Source: Microbacterium paraoxydans
Lineage (GTDB): Bacteria > Actinomycetota > Actinomycetes > Actinomycetales > Microbacteriaceae
Assembly (NCBI RefSeq): GCF_018224615.1
Contig: NZ_JAGTUK010000004.1
Span: 149,546-213,545 of the forward strand
DNA: 64,000 nt
Direction: 5' to 3'
Of this stretch, positions 36,816-45,226 are shown piece after piece; the first letter of the stretch is position 1, and the number at the start of each line of letters is the position of its first letter. The notes beneath the pieces were generated by a model. It saw nothing but the letters and a program-made list of their open reading frames with translations, was not told the DNA's origin and ran no database searches. The position numbers and the translations under genes are program-made.

Positions 36816-38450
36816 TCACTGCTCCGCGAGCCAGACGCCGGAGAACGTGGGGCGCCCGACCGACTCGAACGCGACGCCGTGCACGGAGGTCGCGGCACCG
36901 TACACCTGCGGCTCCTCGAACAGCGGGATCACGTAGGCCTGCTCGGCGATGTAGTCCTGCACGGCCTGCGACGCGGCGATGCGCTTGTCGGCGTCGGGCT
37001 CGGAGGCCACGGCCAGCAGCAGCTCGTCGAGCTTCGCGTCCTGCGAGATCAGCACGTCGCGGTTCTTGGTGAAGTACTGGCTCTTGATGACGTCGAGGTC
37101 GGCGCGTCCGACCATCGAGTGGTAGAACCCGGTCTTCAGCGGGTCGCGGGTGTCCTCGGCGTAGGTGCCGGCGTCGCCGGGCTTCACGGTCAGCTCCACG
37201 CCGACCTTTGCGAGCTGCTGGGCGATCAGCTCCAGCGTCTGCTTCGACAGCGGCTGCGGCTTGGCCTCGTACACCGTGATCGCGAGACGCTCGCCGTCCT
37301 TCTCCCTGATGCCGTCGTCGCCGCGCTCCCACCCGGCGTCGTCGAGCAGCTTCTCGGCCTTGTCCGGGTCGTAGGCGTAGTGCTCCGACTCGTCCTTGTA
37401 GCCGACGGCCTGGGAGGACAGCACCGACGTCGCCACGGGGTAGTTCTCGGTGAAGAGCGTGTCGACGACCTCCTGCGCGTTCACGGCCGCGATGATCGCC
37501 TGCCGCACGCGGATGTCGCTGAGTAGCGGGTTGCCCGGCCGCAGCGCGATGGAGTTGTTCACGCCGCGCGTCTGCGGGGCGTAGAGCGTGAAACCGGCCC
37601 CCTCCACACGGTCCTCGTCGAAGGCCTGCACGTAGCGGACGAAGTCGGCCTGTCCGGCCAGCAGCGACCCGATGCGCACGGAGTCCTCCGGGGTGATCAG
37701 CACGTGCACGGCGTCCAGGTACGGGCGGCCGTCGTTGTCGGCGCTCTCCGGTCCCCACGCGTAGTCGTCGCGGGCTTCGAGCGTGTACTCGGTGCCGAGC
37801 TTCTCGTCGGTGACGGTGAACGGGCCGGAGCCGATGATGTCGGCCGCGTTGCCTGCGCCGAAGTCCTCGATCGTCCCGTCGAGCGTCTCCGGCGAGAGCA
37901 GCCCGGAGTTGATGGTGGACGTCGCCTGCAGGAACCCGGGCGACGGGGCGGAGAAGCGGAACGTGACGGTGTCCTCGTCGACGACCTCGCTGCTGGCGTA
38001 GTTGTTGATCGCCTCGGACACCGTGAGCCCGCGATCGGCGTCGCCCAGGCCATAGGTGTCGAAGTTCTTGGCCACGGCGGCGGCGTCGAGCGGCGTGCCG
38101 TCCGAGAACGTGATGTCGGGGTTCAGGTCGAACGTGTACTCGGTGGCGTCGTCGTTCACGGTCCAGTCCGCCGCGACCCACGGCTCGATCTCGAGTGTCT
38201 CCGGGTTCTGCCACGTGAGCCGGGCGGCGATGTTGTTGACGATGCCGCCGTTCGGGTAGAAGCCGGCCTGCGGCGGGTACAGGTTGGTGTACGCCTGGTG
38301 CTCCAGGTACGTGAGCGTCCCGCCCGTGACCGGGTCGCCCGAGTCGGTCGGGGTGCCGGCGGGGGCGGCGGAGGTCGCGCACGCGGCGAGGCTCCCGGCC
38401 AGGACGAGGGGCAGCGCGACGGCGGCGGTGCGGATCAGACGGCGGTTCAT
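36816..38450 (-). CDS. Solute-binding lipoprotein, family 5 (KPN_01854-like)
   Basis: The 544-residue protein has a lipoprotein signal (lipobox LAAC, Cys24) and the family-5 fold with LNPDITFSDGTPLDAAAVAKNF in domain I. It belongs with the binding proteins found beside luciferase-like monooxygenases. These are predicted to bind a small organic molecule rather than a peptide, but the ligand is not known. GAGGAG precedes the ATG. A TAGCGT box at 38511–38516 gives a 5' leader of roughly 55 nt. Confidence 0.9.
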   Translation of the reverse strand: MNRRLIRTAAVALPLVLAGSLAACATSAAPAGTPTDSGDPVTGGTLTYLEHQAYTNLYPPQAGFYPNGGIVNNIAARLTWQNPETLEIEPWVAADWTVNDDATEYTFDLNPDITFSDGTPLDAAAVAKNFDTYGLGDADRGLTVSEAINNYASSEVVDEDTVTFRFSAPSPGFLQATSTINSGLLSPETLDGTIEDFGAGNAADIIGSGPFTVTDEKLGTEYTLEARDDYAWGPESADNDGRPYLDAVHVLITPEDSVRIGSLLAGQADFVRYVQAFDEDRVEGAGFTLYAPQTRGVNNSIALRPGNPLLSDIRVRQAIIAAVNAQEVVDTLFTENYPVATSVLSSQAVGYKDESEHYAYDPDKAEKLLDDAGWERGDDGIREKDGERLAITVYEAKPQPLSKQTLELIAQQLAKVGVELTVKPGDAGTYAEDTRDPLKTGFYHSMVGRADLDVIKSQYFTKNRDVLISQDAKLDELLLAVASEPDADKRIAASQAVQDYIAEQAYVIPLFEEPQVYGAATSVHGVAFESVGRPTFSGVWLAEQ

Positions 38451-38510
38451 GCGGAGGACTCCTCGGGTGGGGTGCGGGTGTGCAGGGGTGCGGTGTGCGG
38501 TGTGGGGTTC

Positions 38511-38516
38511 ACGCTA
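38511..38516 (-). promoter_or_regulatory. -10 box for the importer/monooxygenase operon
   Basis: TAGCGT on the minus strand in the context CGCTTCC-TAGCGT-GA, nearly identical to the -10 context of the monooxygenase gene at 39958. The -35 region is not clear. Confidence 0.4.
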
Positions 38517-38578
38517 GGAAGCGGCGGGGGCGGCGTGCCGGGTGGCGGACACGGGAGGTCGCCAGGCGACACCGCCGG

Positions 38579-39958
38579 TCACGCATCGACACGCGACGTC
38601 ACACGCAGGCGGTCGCGCAGCGTGGTCGCGTCGTCGTCCGGGGCGCGCAGCAGCCCGCGTCGCCGCAGCTCGGGCGCGGCCAGCTGCACGAACGCCTCGA
38701 ACTGCGCGGGCTGGAACGCGGAGAGCACGTTGAACCCGTCGGCCGCCCCCTCGTCGCGCCACGTCTCGAAGTGGTCGGCGACCGCGGCGGCGTCCCCCAC
38801 CACGAACGCGGCGGGCACGGCGTGCGCGGCGACCAGGTGCCGCCACGTGAGCACGGCGTCGGCGCCGATGCCCAGCCCGGCGATGTGCGCCACACGCTCG
38901 ATCAGCGCCGCCCCGCGCTCGCCGAGGCGCAGCGCCTCGGCGGTCCCCACCGCCGCGTCGAAGTCCGCGTCGCGCAGCGGGTCGTCGGCGGGAACCCCGA
39001 GCGCGTCCGCGAGTGCCGCGACCGTGCGGTTCGGCGGGAAACCGGGCCGCGCGACCTGAGACGCTTCCGCGAGCGGCACGAGCGCGAGCAGCCGCGCCAC
39101 GATCCGGTGCGCCTCGGCACGGGTGTCGGCGACCACGGGCAGCACGGGCGCGATCACCCGCAGCGACTCGGGCGACCGGCCGGACGCGGCCGCGATCTCC
39201 CGCAGTCCCCGGCGCGTGGCGACCGCGTCGGCGAGGGTCGGCGAGGCGATGAGCGCGAGGTCCGCCTCGGTCGCGGCGAGCGCGCGCGACCGCGGCGACG
39301 TGCCGGCGTGGACGATCGGGATGCGCCCCTGCGGCGGTCGCGCGACGTTGAGCGGCCCGGTCACGCGCACGTGCGCGCCCTCCAGGTTCGCGGCACGCAG
39401 CCGGTCGGCGTCGATCAGCACTCCGCGCGCGGCGTCGGCGATCCAGGCGTCCTCGTCCCACGAGTCCCACAGCCGGCGCAGCGCCGTGACGAACTCCTCG
39501 GCCCGGTCGTAGCGGGTGTCGTTGTCGGCGTGGGCGTCGCGTCCGTGGTTGCCCGCCGCGCGCGGCTCGGCCCCGGTGACCAGGTTCACGCCGGCACGGC
39601 CGCCCGTGAGCACGTCGAGCGACGCCAGCGACCGCGCGGTCGTGTACGGGTCGGCGTAGGTGGTGTTGACGGTCGCGATGAGTCCGATGCGCGACGTGAT
39701 GCCGGCCAGGTACAGCACCGCGCTGACCGGGTCGATGCGGGCGAGCAGGTACGGGTCGCGGAACTCCAGGTCGGGGCCCGTGGCGAGCCAGTCGCCGAAG
39801 AACAGGTAGTCGAGTCCGGCCGCCTCCCCCGCGGCCGCGATGCGCCGCAGCACCTCGGCGTCGCGCGCGGGGTCGCGGTGGGCTCCGGGGTGACGCCAGC
39901 CGGACGGGTAGGCGCCGAGCGTGCGCACCATGGCACCGATCAGGAGGGGTTCGGTCAT
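38579..39958 (-). CDS. Luciferase-like monooxygenase, NtaA/SnaA/DszA family
   Basis: The 459-residue FMN-dependent monooxygenase has the family features FFGDWLATGP near residue 55, TSRIGLIATVNTTYADPYTTARSLASLDVLTGGRAGVN split over two strands, VTGAEPRAAGNHG and VHAGTSPRSRALAA. Relatives cleave nitrilotriacetate, dibenzothiophene sulfone or S-modified cysteines. It lies upstream of the importer operon in the same direction but has its own TAGCGT box 6 nt before the ATG. It requires reduced FMN from elsewhere. Confidence 0.88.
   Translation of the reverse strand: MTEPLLIGAMVRTLGAYPSGWRHPGAHRDPARDAEVLRRIAAAGEAAGLDYLFFGDWLATGPDLEFRDPYLLARIDPVSAVLYLAGITSRIGLIATVNTTYADPYTTARSLASLDVLTGGRAGVNLVTGAEPRAAGNHGRDAHADNDTRYDRAEEFVTALRRLWDSWDEDAWIADAARGVLIDADRLRAANLEGAHVRVTGPLNVARPPQGRIPIVHAGTSPRSRALAATEADLALIASPTLADAVATRRGLREIAAASGRSPESLRVIAPVLPVVADTRAEAHRIVARLLALVPLAEASQVARPGFPPNRTVAALADALGVPADDPLRDADFDAAVGTAEALRLGERGAALIERVAHIAGLGIGADAVLTWRHLVAAHAVPAAFVVGDAAAVADHFETWRDEGAADGFNVLSAFQPAQFEAFVQLAAPELRRRGLLRAPDDDATTLRDRLRVTSRVDA
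38590..38605 (-). repeat. 16-bp direct repeat, copy 1
   Basis: CACGCGACGTCACACG (plus-strand reading) lies in the last codons of the NtaA-like gene, 140 bp upstream of the binding-protein ATG. An identical copy is at 40013–40028. Confidence 0.6.
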
Positions 39959-39964
39959 GCCGTC

Positions 39965-39970
39965 ACGCTA
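39965..39970 (-). promoter_or_regulatory. -10 box of a probable leaderless promoter (NtaA-like monooxygenase)
   Basis: TAGCGT on the minus strand, 6 nt before the ATG at 39958, in the context CGCTTC-TAGCGT-GA. Confidence 0.5.
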
Positions 39971-40012
39971 GAAGCGCGGGCGGCGGGCGGCCACGGTGCG
40001 GAAGCCGAGGGT

Positions 40013-40028
40013 CACGCGACGTCACACG
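40013..40028 (-). repeat. 16-bp direct repeat, copy 2
   Basis: Identical to 38590–38605 and in the same orientation, 54 bp upstream of the NtaA-like ATG. It contains the palindrome GACGTC flanked by CACG on each side, so a regulator site is possible. Confidence 0.6.
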
Positions 40029-40050
40029 GCGACATATCCACCCCACCCTC

Positions 40051-40056
40051 TACGCT
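40051..40056 (+). promoter_or_regulatory. -10 box of a probable leaderless promoter (Gfo/Idh gene)
   Basis: TACGCT, 6 nt before the ATG at 40063. Confidence 0.5.
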
Positions 40057-40062
40057 GAGACC

Positions 40063-41058
40063 ATGACTGGTCTTCGTTGGGGAATCCTCGCGACCGGCGG
40101 CATCGCCGGCGCCTTCGCATCCGACCTGCGCACCGCAGGACTCGATCTGGTCGCGGTGGGCTCGCGCTCGCAGGAGTCGGCCGACACGTTCGCCGCGCGC
40201 TTCGACATCCCGCACGCGCACCCGTCGTATGAGGCGCTGGTGGCCGACCCCGACGTGGACATCATCTACGTCTCCACGCCCCACCCGATGCACCACGAGA
40301 ACGCCCGCCTCGCCCTGGAGCACGGCAAGCACGTGCTGGTCGAGAAGGCGTTCACGCTGAACCAGGCCGAGGCCGCCGATCTGCAGGCGCTCGCCGCCGA
40401 GCGTGGCCTGCTGGTCACCGAGGCCATGTGGACCAGGTACCTGCCGCACATGGTGCGCATCCGTGAGCTGATCGCCGAGGGGGCGCTGGGCGAGATCCGC
40501 ACCGTGAGCGCCGACCACACGCAGCAGCTGCCGACCGATCCGGCGCACCGCCTGAACGCGCTGGAGCTCGGCGGCGGCGCGCTGCTCGACCTCGGCATCT
40601 ACCCGATCTCGTTCATCTGGGACATCCTCGGCGCCCCCACCACCATCCGCGCGGTGGGCCGTCTGGTCGAGACGGGCGCCGACTCCGAGGTCGCCACGGT
40701 CATGACGCACGAGGGCGGAGCGGTCTCCACCAGCCTGTCGTCGTCGCGCGGTGCGGGCCCCAACGCGGCCAGCATCGTGGGCACGGAGGCCCGCATCGAC
40801 ATCGACCGCGTGTGGTACGCCCCGACCACGTTCCGCCTGGTGCTGCCGGACGGCACGGTCAAGGAGGAGTACGTGACGGAGATCGACGGCCGCGGCATGC
40901 AGTTCGAGGCCATCGCGGCGGAGCGGCTCGTCGCCGAGGGGAACCTCGCCGGCGACATCCTGCCGATCGCCGAGACCGTCGCCATCATGGGGGCGCTCGA
41001 CGAGATCCGCGCACAGATCGGGGTCACGTACCCGGGTGAGGAGGACCACCGTGGCTGA
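40063..41058 (+). CDS. Gfo/Idh/MocA family oxidoreductase
   Basis: The 331-residue NAD(P)-dependent dehydrogenase has a Rossmann start GILATGGIAGAFASDL, the family motif KHVLVEKAFTLN (the EKP motif reads EKA here), and the C-terminal alpha/beta domain with GALLDLGIYPISFIWD. It is like dimeric dihydrodiol/glucose-fructose-type members. The substrate is unknown. The NYN-domain gene begins inside its last codons (8-bp overlap), which ties the two transcriptionally though not obviously in function. Confidence 0.9.
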   Translation: MTGLRWGILATGGIAGAFASDLRTAGLDLVAVGSRSQESADTFAARFDIPHAHPSYEALVADPDVDIIYVSTPHPMHHENARLALEHGKHVLVEKAFTLNQAEAADLQALAAERGLLVTEAMWTRYLPHMVRIRELIAEGALGEIRTVSADHTQQLPTDPAHRLNALELGGGALLDLGIYPISFIWDILGAPTTIRAVGRLVETGADSEVATVMTHEGGAVSTSLSSSRGAGPNAASIVGTEARIDIDRVWYAPTTFRLVLPDGTVKEEYVTEIDGRGMQFEAIAAERLVAEGNLAGDILPIAETVAIMGALDEIRAQIGVTYPGEEDHRG

Positions 41059-42019
41059 GACCACCGACGCGCGCGTCGCCGTCTACCTCGACTTCGACAA
41101 CATCGTCATCTCCTGGTACGACCGCGTCCACGGCCGCAACTCGTACGGCAAGGACCGCCAGCGCATCACCGAGAACCCGAACGATCCCGAGGTCGCCGAG
41201 CGGTTGAACCGGGCGATGATCGAGGTCGGGGCCATCATCGACTATGCCGCGTCGTTCGGCACGCTCGTGCTCACCCGGGCGTACGCCGACTGGTCGTCGC
41301 CCGTCAACGCCGAGTACCGCTCGCAGCTGGTGGCCCGCGCGGTCGACCTGGTGCAGCTGTTCCCCGCCGCCGCGTACGCGAAGAACGGCGCCGACATCCG
41401 CCTCGCGGTCGACGCGGTGGAGGACATGTTCCGCCTGCCCGACCTCACGCACGTCGTGATCGTGGCGGGCGACAGCGACTACGTGCCGCTCGCCCAGCGG
41501 TGCAAGCGCCTCGGCCGCTACGTGATCGGGGTGGGCGTTGCGGGCTCCACCGCGAAGTCGCTCGCCGCCGCGTGCGACGAGTTCGAGTCGTACGACTCCC
41601 TGCCCGGTGTCGCGCGTCCGGCCAAGGCCGCCCCGCCCGCCGCCGCCCCGGTCGCCGTGGCCGAGGCCGCTCCGGCCGCCGCGGAGCAGGGCGCCGCGAA
41701 GCCCAAGACCGCGTCGAAGTCGCGCGCCAAGACCAAGGCCCCCAAGACGGAGGAGCCGAAGGTCGAGGAGAAGATCGACGACCAGGGCGAGGCCACACGT
41801 CTGCTGGAGCGCGCGCTGCGCCTCGGGCACGACAAGGCCGACGCGGACGAGTGGCTGCACAGTTCCGCCGTCAAGACGCACATGCGCCGGATGGACCCGT
41901 CGTTCAGCGAGAAGGCGCTCGGCTACCGCTCGTTCTCCGACTTCCTGAAGTCGCGCGACGACATCGCCGAGCTGGAGGAGACGGGCCACGAGCGGCTCGT
42001 CCGCCTGCGCGAGCCCTGA
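41051..42019 (+). CDS. NYN-domain ribonuclease-like protein with C-terminal OST-HTH/LOTUS domain
   Basis: The 322-residue protein has an N-terminal NYN (PIN-like) domain with acidic residues in YLDFDNI (D14, D16), NGADIRLAVD (D115, D121) and VAGDSDYVPL (D141, D143). A low-complexity Ala/Pro/Lys linker (about 187–240) follows, then a C-terminal LOTUS domain (about 245–320, ATRLLERAL...GYRSFSDFLKS). NYN proteins are predicted RNases and LOTUS domains bind RNA, so RNA processing or decay is likely. GTG at 41051 follows GAGGAGGA. A GTG five codons earlier overlaps that site. Confidence 0.88.
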   Translation: MAETTDARVAVYLDFDNIVISWYDRVHGRNSYGKDRQRITENPNDPEVAERLNRAMIEVGAIIDYAASFGTLVLTRAYADWSSPVNAEYRSQLVARAVDLVQLFPAAAYAKNGADIRLAVDAVEDMFRLPDLTHVVIVAGDSDYVPLAQRCKRLGRYVIGVGVAGSTAKSLAAACDEFESYDSLPGVARPAKAAPPAAAPVAVAEAAPAAAEQGAAKPKTASKSRAKTKAPKTEEPKVEEKIDDQGEATRLLERALRLGHDKADADEWLHSSAVKTHMRRMDPSFSEKALGYRSFSDFLKSRDDIAELEETGHERLVRLREP

Positions 42020-42031
42020 TCCCCCGGCTGC

Positions 42032-43039
42032 TCACTGGTTGCGGAACGCGGCGTCGAACGCGGCCTCGGGCGGCGGCCACAGCAGCGAGCGCACGAACCC
42101 GAGGGCCTCGGGGGCGCCGTGCAGCCGGTCCATCCCGGCGTCCTCCCACTCGATCGAGATGGGGCCGTCGTAGCCGATCGCGTCGAGCGCCCGGAAGGCG
42201 TCCTCCCAGGGCACGTCGCCGTGGCCGGTCGAGACGAAGTCCCAGCCGCGGCGCGGGTCGCCCCACGGCAGGTGCGAGCCGAGCACGCCCGCCCGGCCGT
42301 TGTGCGGTCGCATCCGGGTGTCCTTGCAGTCGACGTGGTAGATGCGGTCGGCGAAGTCGACGATGAAGCCCACCGGGTCGATGTTCTGCCACATCATGTG
42401 CGAGGGGTCCCAGTTGAACCCGAACGCGTCGCGGTGGTCGATCGCATCGAGGGCCCGCACGCTCGACCAGTAGTCGTAGGCGATCTCGCCGGGGTGCACC
42501 TCGTGCGCGAACCGCACCCCCTCGGCGTCGAACACGTCGAGGATCGGGTTCCAGCGGTCGGCGAAGTCCTGGAACCCCTGCTCGATCACGGCGGCGGGCA
42601 CGGGCGGGAACATCGCCACGTAGGGCCAGATCGAGGAGCCGGTGAAGCCCACGACCGTGTCGACCCCGAGCTTGCGGGCCACCCGGGCCGCACGCGTCAT
42701 GTCCTCGGCCGCGCGCCGGCGCACCCCCTCGGCCTCACCGTCGCCCCACACGTAGTCGCGCAGGATGGCCTGGTGGCGGAAGTCGATCGGGGCGTCGCAC
42801 ACGGCCTGCCCCGCCAGGTGGTTCGAGATCGCGAACAGGCGCAGGCCGTGCCGGTCGAGGATCTCGCGGCGCGACGCGACGTAGGCGTCGTCCTCGTCGG
42901 CGCGCCGCAGATCGAGGTGATCGCCGGAGGCCGCGACCTCGAGCCCGTCGTAGCCCCACTCGGCGGCGAGCCGGGCGACCTCCTCGAACGGCAGGTCGGC
43001 CCACTGGCCGGTGAACAGCGTGACCGGACGGGTGCTCAT
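42032..43039 (-). CDS. Sugar phosphate isomerase/epimerase-like TIM-barrel protein
   Basis: A 335-residue AP-endonuclease-2 fold protein with metal-binding positions in [13 protein letters not shown] (Glu), [11 protein letters not shown] (Asp, His), [10 protein letters not shown] (His, Asp) and ISIEWEDAG (Glu). Such proteins isomerise or epimerise sugars and inositol derivatives. The ATG is preceded by GAAGGAG. It is the last gene of the sugar-importer operon, 47 bp after the preceding epimerase gene, and converges on the NYN gene with 12 bp between stops. Confidence 0.85.
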   Translation of the reverse strand: MSTRPVTLFTGQWADLPFEEVARLAAEWGYDGLEVAASGDHLDLRRADEDDAYVASRREILDRHGLRLFAISNHLAGQAVCDAPIDFRHQAILRDYVWGDGEAEGVRRRAAEDMTRAARVARKLGVDTVVGFTGSSIWPYVAMFPPVPAAVIEQGFQDFADRWNPILDVFDAEGVRFAHEVHPGEIAYDYWSSVRALDAIDHRDAFGFNWDPSHMMWQNIDPVGFIVDFADRIYHVDCKDTRMRPHNGRAGVLGSHLPWGDPRRGWDFVSTGHGDVPWEDAFRALDAIGYDGPISIEWEDAGMDRLHGAPEALGFVRSLLWPPPEAAFDAAFRNQ

Positions 43040-43086
43040 GGGTACTCCTTCGTCTCACGTGCGGGTGTCGGGTGCGGGGTCGGGGG

Positions 43087-43938
43087 TCAGGCGCCGAGGG
43101 CGCGGAGGTGGGCGATGCTGCGCGCGGCGAGGTCGTCCTGGCTCGCGGCGAGCGGGCGCCACACCGACGCGGCGACCGCGATCGTGGCGTTCTCGCCCGT
43201 GAAGCTCTCCAGGCCGAGCATCCCGCGGTAGCCGGCGTCGTCGAGCGCCGCGAGCACGCCGGGCCAGTCGGTGTGATCGTCGCCGACGGCGCCGCGGTCG
43301 CTGCCGCACACCTGCACGTGCGCGATCGCGGAGCCCGCGGTGCGGATGGCGTCGGCCGGGCGCTTCTCCTCGATGTTGAGGTGGTACGTGTCGAGAGCGA
43401 GTCCCACGCCTCCGCCCAGCAGCGGCTCCAGTGCGTCGAGGCCCTGCGCGACCGTGTTGAGCACGCTCGTCTCGTAGCGGTTGAGCGGCTCCACGGCCAG
43501 GATCAGCCCGGCCGCCGCGGCCTCGTCGGCCAGGGGGGCGAGGTTCTGCCGCAGCTCCGCCACGACCGCGGTGCGCTCGGCCTCGTCCATGCGCCAGGTC
43601 ACGCCGGTCGGGGCGTAGAACGGGCCGGCCACCACCGGCGAGCGGAGGATCACGGCCGCGTCGAGGCAGGCGCGCAGGTACTCCTGCGTGGCCGGCACGT
43701 CGCCCGCGCGGCCGATCAGCGACCTCCCCGGCCCCATGGCCCCCACCACGACCGCGCCCATGCCGAGCCCGTCCAGCACGGCCCTGGCTCGGACCGGGTC
43801 CCAGTCGCCGGGGTTCTCCAGCGGCAGCTCCAGCGCGTCGTAGCCCATGCGCGCGGCCGTGCGCGCGAGGGGCTCGAGCGTCTCGTCGGTGAGCGGAGAC
43901 GTCCACACCCACGTGTTGACGGCGATCGTGCGGGGCAT
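43087..43938 (-). CDS. D-psicose/D-tagatose 3-epimerase-like protein
   Basis: The 283-residue TIM barrel has the four metal and catalytic positions of ketose 3-epimerases: E150 in VEPLNRYET, D183 in LALDTYH, H207 in IAHVQV and E244 in GLESF. EPLNRYETSVLNT is particularly characteristic. It should interconvert C3-epimeric ketoses or a related polyol-derived keto sugar using a divalent metal. GAAGGA precedes the ATG. It follows the binding-protein gene by 77 bp in the same operon. Confidence 0.87.
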   Translation of the reverse strand: MPRTIAVNTWVWTSPLTDETLEPLARTAARMGYDALELPLENPGDWDPVRARAVLDGLGMGAVVVGAMGPGRSLIGRAGDVPATQEYLRACLDAAVILRSPVVAGPFYAPTGVTWRMDEAERTAVVAELRQNLAPLADEAAAAGLILAVEPLNRYETSVLNTVAQGLDALEPLLGGGVGLALDTYHLNIEEKRPADAIRTAGSAIAHVQVCGSDRGAVGDDHTDWPGVLAALDDAGYRGMLGLESFTGENATIAVAASVWRPLAASQDDLAARSIAHLRALGA

Positions 43939-44015
43939 CGTTGTCCTTCGATCAGGGAGTCGCTCCCACCCTCCCACCCCGCGGGTGCGGAGCGGAAGGG
44001 CGGGAGCGCGTGCGC

Positions 44016-45224
44016 TCAGGGGATCTGCCGCTCCTGCCACACCGTCGGGTAGCCGGGGAGGTTCTCCCCGCCGAACTTGGCGTAGTGGCCGTCGGGCATG
44101 CCCTCGTTCGCGGCGAGGTAGTCGTCGAGCTCCGCCTCCGTGATGGGCTTCTGCGGGAGCACCCACTCCTTCGGCACCTCCTGGCCGGCGAAGATCATCT
44201 GCGCCGCCAGCAGCGGGGTGCGCCACTGGAAGTTCGAGTACACGGGCGCCAGCCCCGTCAGCCCGGTGTCCTTCCACTTGCGCAGGAAGCTCATCTCGTC
44301 CTCGCCGGTCATCACCGGGTAGTCCGCGCCCGCGTCCTCGAACGCCTCGATCGCCGCGACGGCTCCGTCACCGGCGTCCATCCAGACGCCGTGCACGTCG
44401 CCCTTGGCGAGCTCGTCGCTGATGATGCTCTTGATCTCGGCCGGGTCGGCGCCGGTGAAGTAGTCCACCGCCTCGATGCCCGCCTCGTCGAACAGCTTCT
44501 CGGCACCGGCCCAGCGGTGCTCCAGCACGTCGACGCCGGGGAGGATGCGCAGGGCCACGACCTTGTCGCCCTCCTCCAGGTTGTCGATCAGGAACTCGGC
44601 GGTGTCGATGCCCCACGCGAATCCGCCGATCGGGTGGATGAACGTGACGGGGCAGTCGGTGTTCACGCCGCGGTCGAACACCACGACGGGCTTCCCGGTC
44701 TCGCACGCGCGCTCGACGGCCGGGGTCATGGCCGCGGTGCTGTTGGGCGAGATGAGGAACACGTCGCAGTTCCCCTCCGAGATGAAGTAGTCGATGTCGG
44801 CGATCTGGGTGTCGTCGGAGTCCTGCGCGTCGCGGGTCTCCATCTCGCTGATCGCCCCGGCCTCCTGCAGCACCTTGAGCTGCTCGTTCATCGTGATCCA
44901 GCCCGTCTGCCGCCACGGGTTGGAGATCGAGGCGTTCGCGAAGCAGGCCTTCTTGGCACCGCTGCTGGCGTACTCCGACGTGTCCACCATCTCGGCGTTG
45001 ATGTGCTGCAGGTACGGCTCGTCCGCCGGTCCCTGGGGTTCGACGCCGCGCTCCGCGTCCTGCTTGTCGAAGAGCTCCTGGTCGAACCACTCGGTCGTCT
45101 CGGCCGCCTGCTCGGGGTTCTCCGACTCCGCCGGCGCCACGGACGGGTCGGTCGTGCACCCGGCGAGCGCGATGAGGCCGAAGAGGGCCACCCCTGCGGT
45201 GGCGATCTTCATCGATCGTCGCAT
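44016..45224 (-). CDS. Sugar-binding lipoprotein of a ribose-type ABC importer
   Basis: The 402-residue protein has a lipobox LAGC (Cys23) and a type-I periplasmic-binding fold (Peripla_BP_4): ISNPWRQTGWITMNEQLKVL, DVFLISPNSTAAMTPAVE, GKPVVVFDRGV and GVWMDAGDGAVAAIEAFEDAG. It captures a sugar or polyol. It carries an unusually long acidic segment (about residues 35–75) before the first domain. AGGAG lies 7 nt before the ATG. The gene follows the permease by 2 nt. Confidence 0.9.
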   Translation of the reverse strand: MRRSMKIATAGVALFGLIALAGCTTDPSVAPAESENPEQAAETTEWFDQELFDKQDAERGVEPQGPADEPYLQHINAEMVDTSEYASSGAKKACFANASISNPWRQTGWITMNEQLKVLQEAGAISEMETRDAQDSDDTQIADIDYFISEGNCDVFLISPNSTAAMTPAVERACETGKPVVVFDRGVNTDCPVTFIHPIGGFAWGIDTAEFLIDNLEEGDKVVALRILPGVDVLEHRWAGAEKLFDEAGIEAVDYFTGADPAEIKSIISDELAKGDVHGVWMDAGDGAVAAIEAFEDAGADYPVMTGEDEMSFLRKWKDTGLTGLAPVYSNFQWRTPLLAAQMIFAGQEVPKEWVLPQKPITEAELDDYLAANEGMPDGHYAKFGGENLPGYPTVWQERQIP

Positions 45225-45226
45225 TG

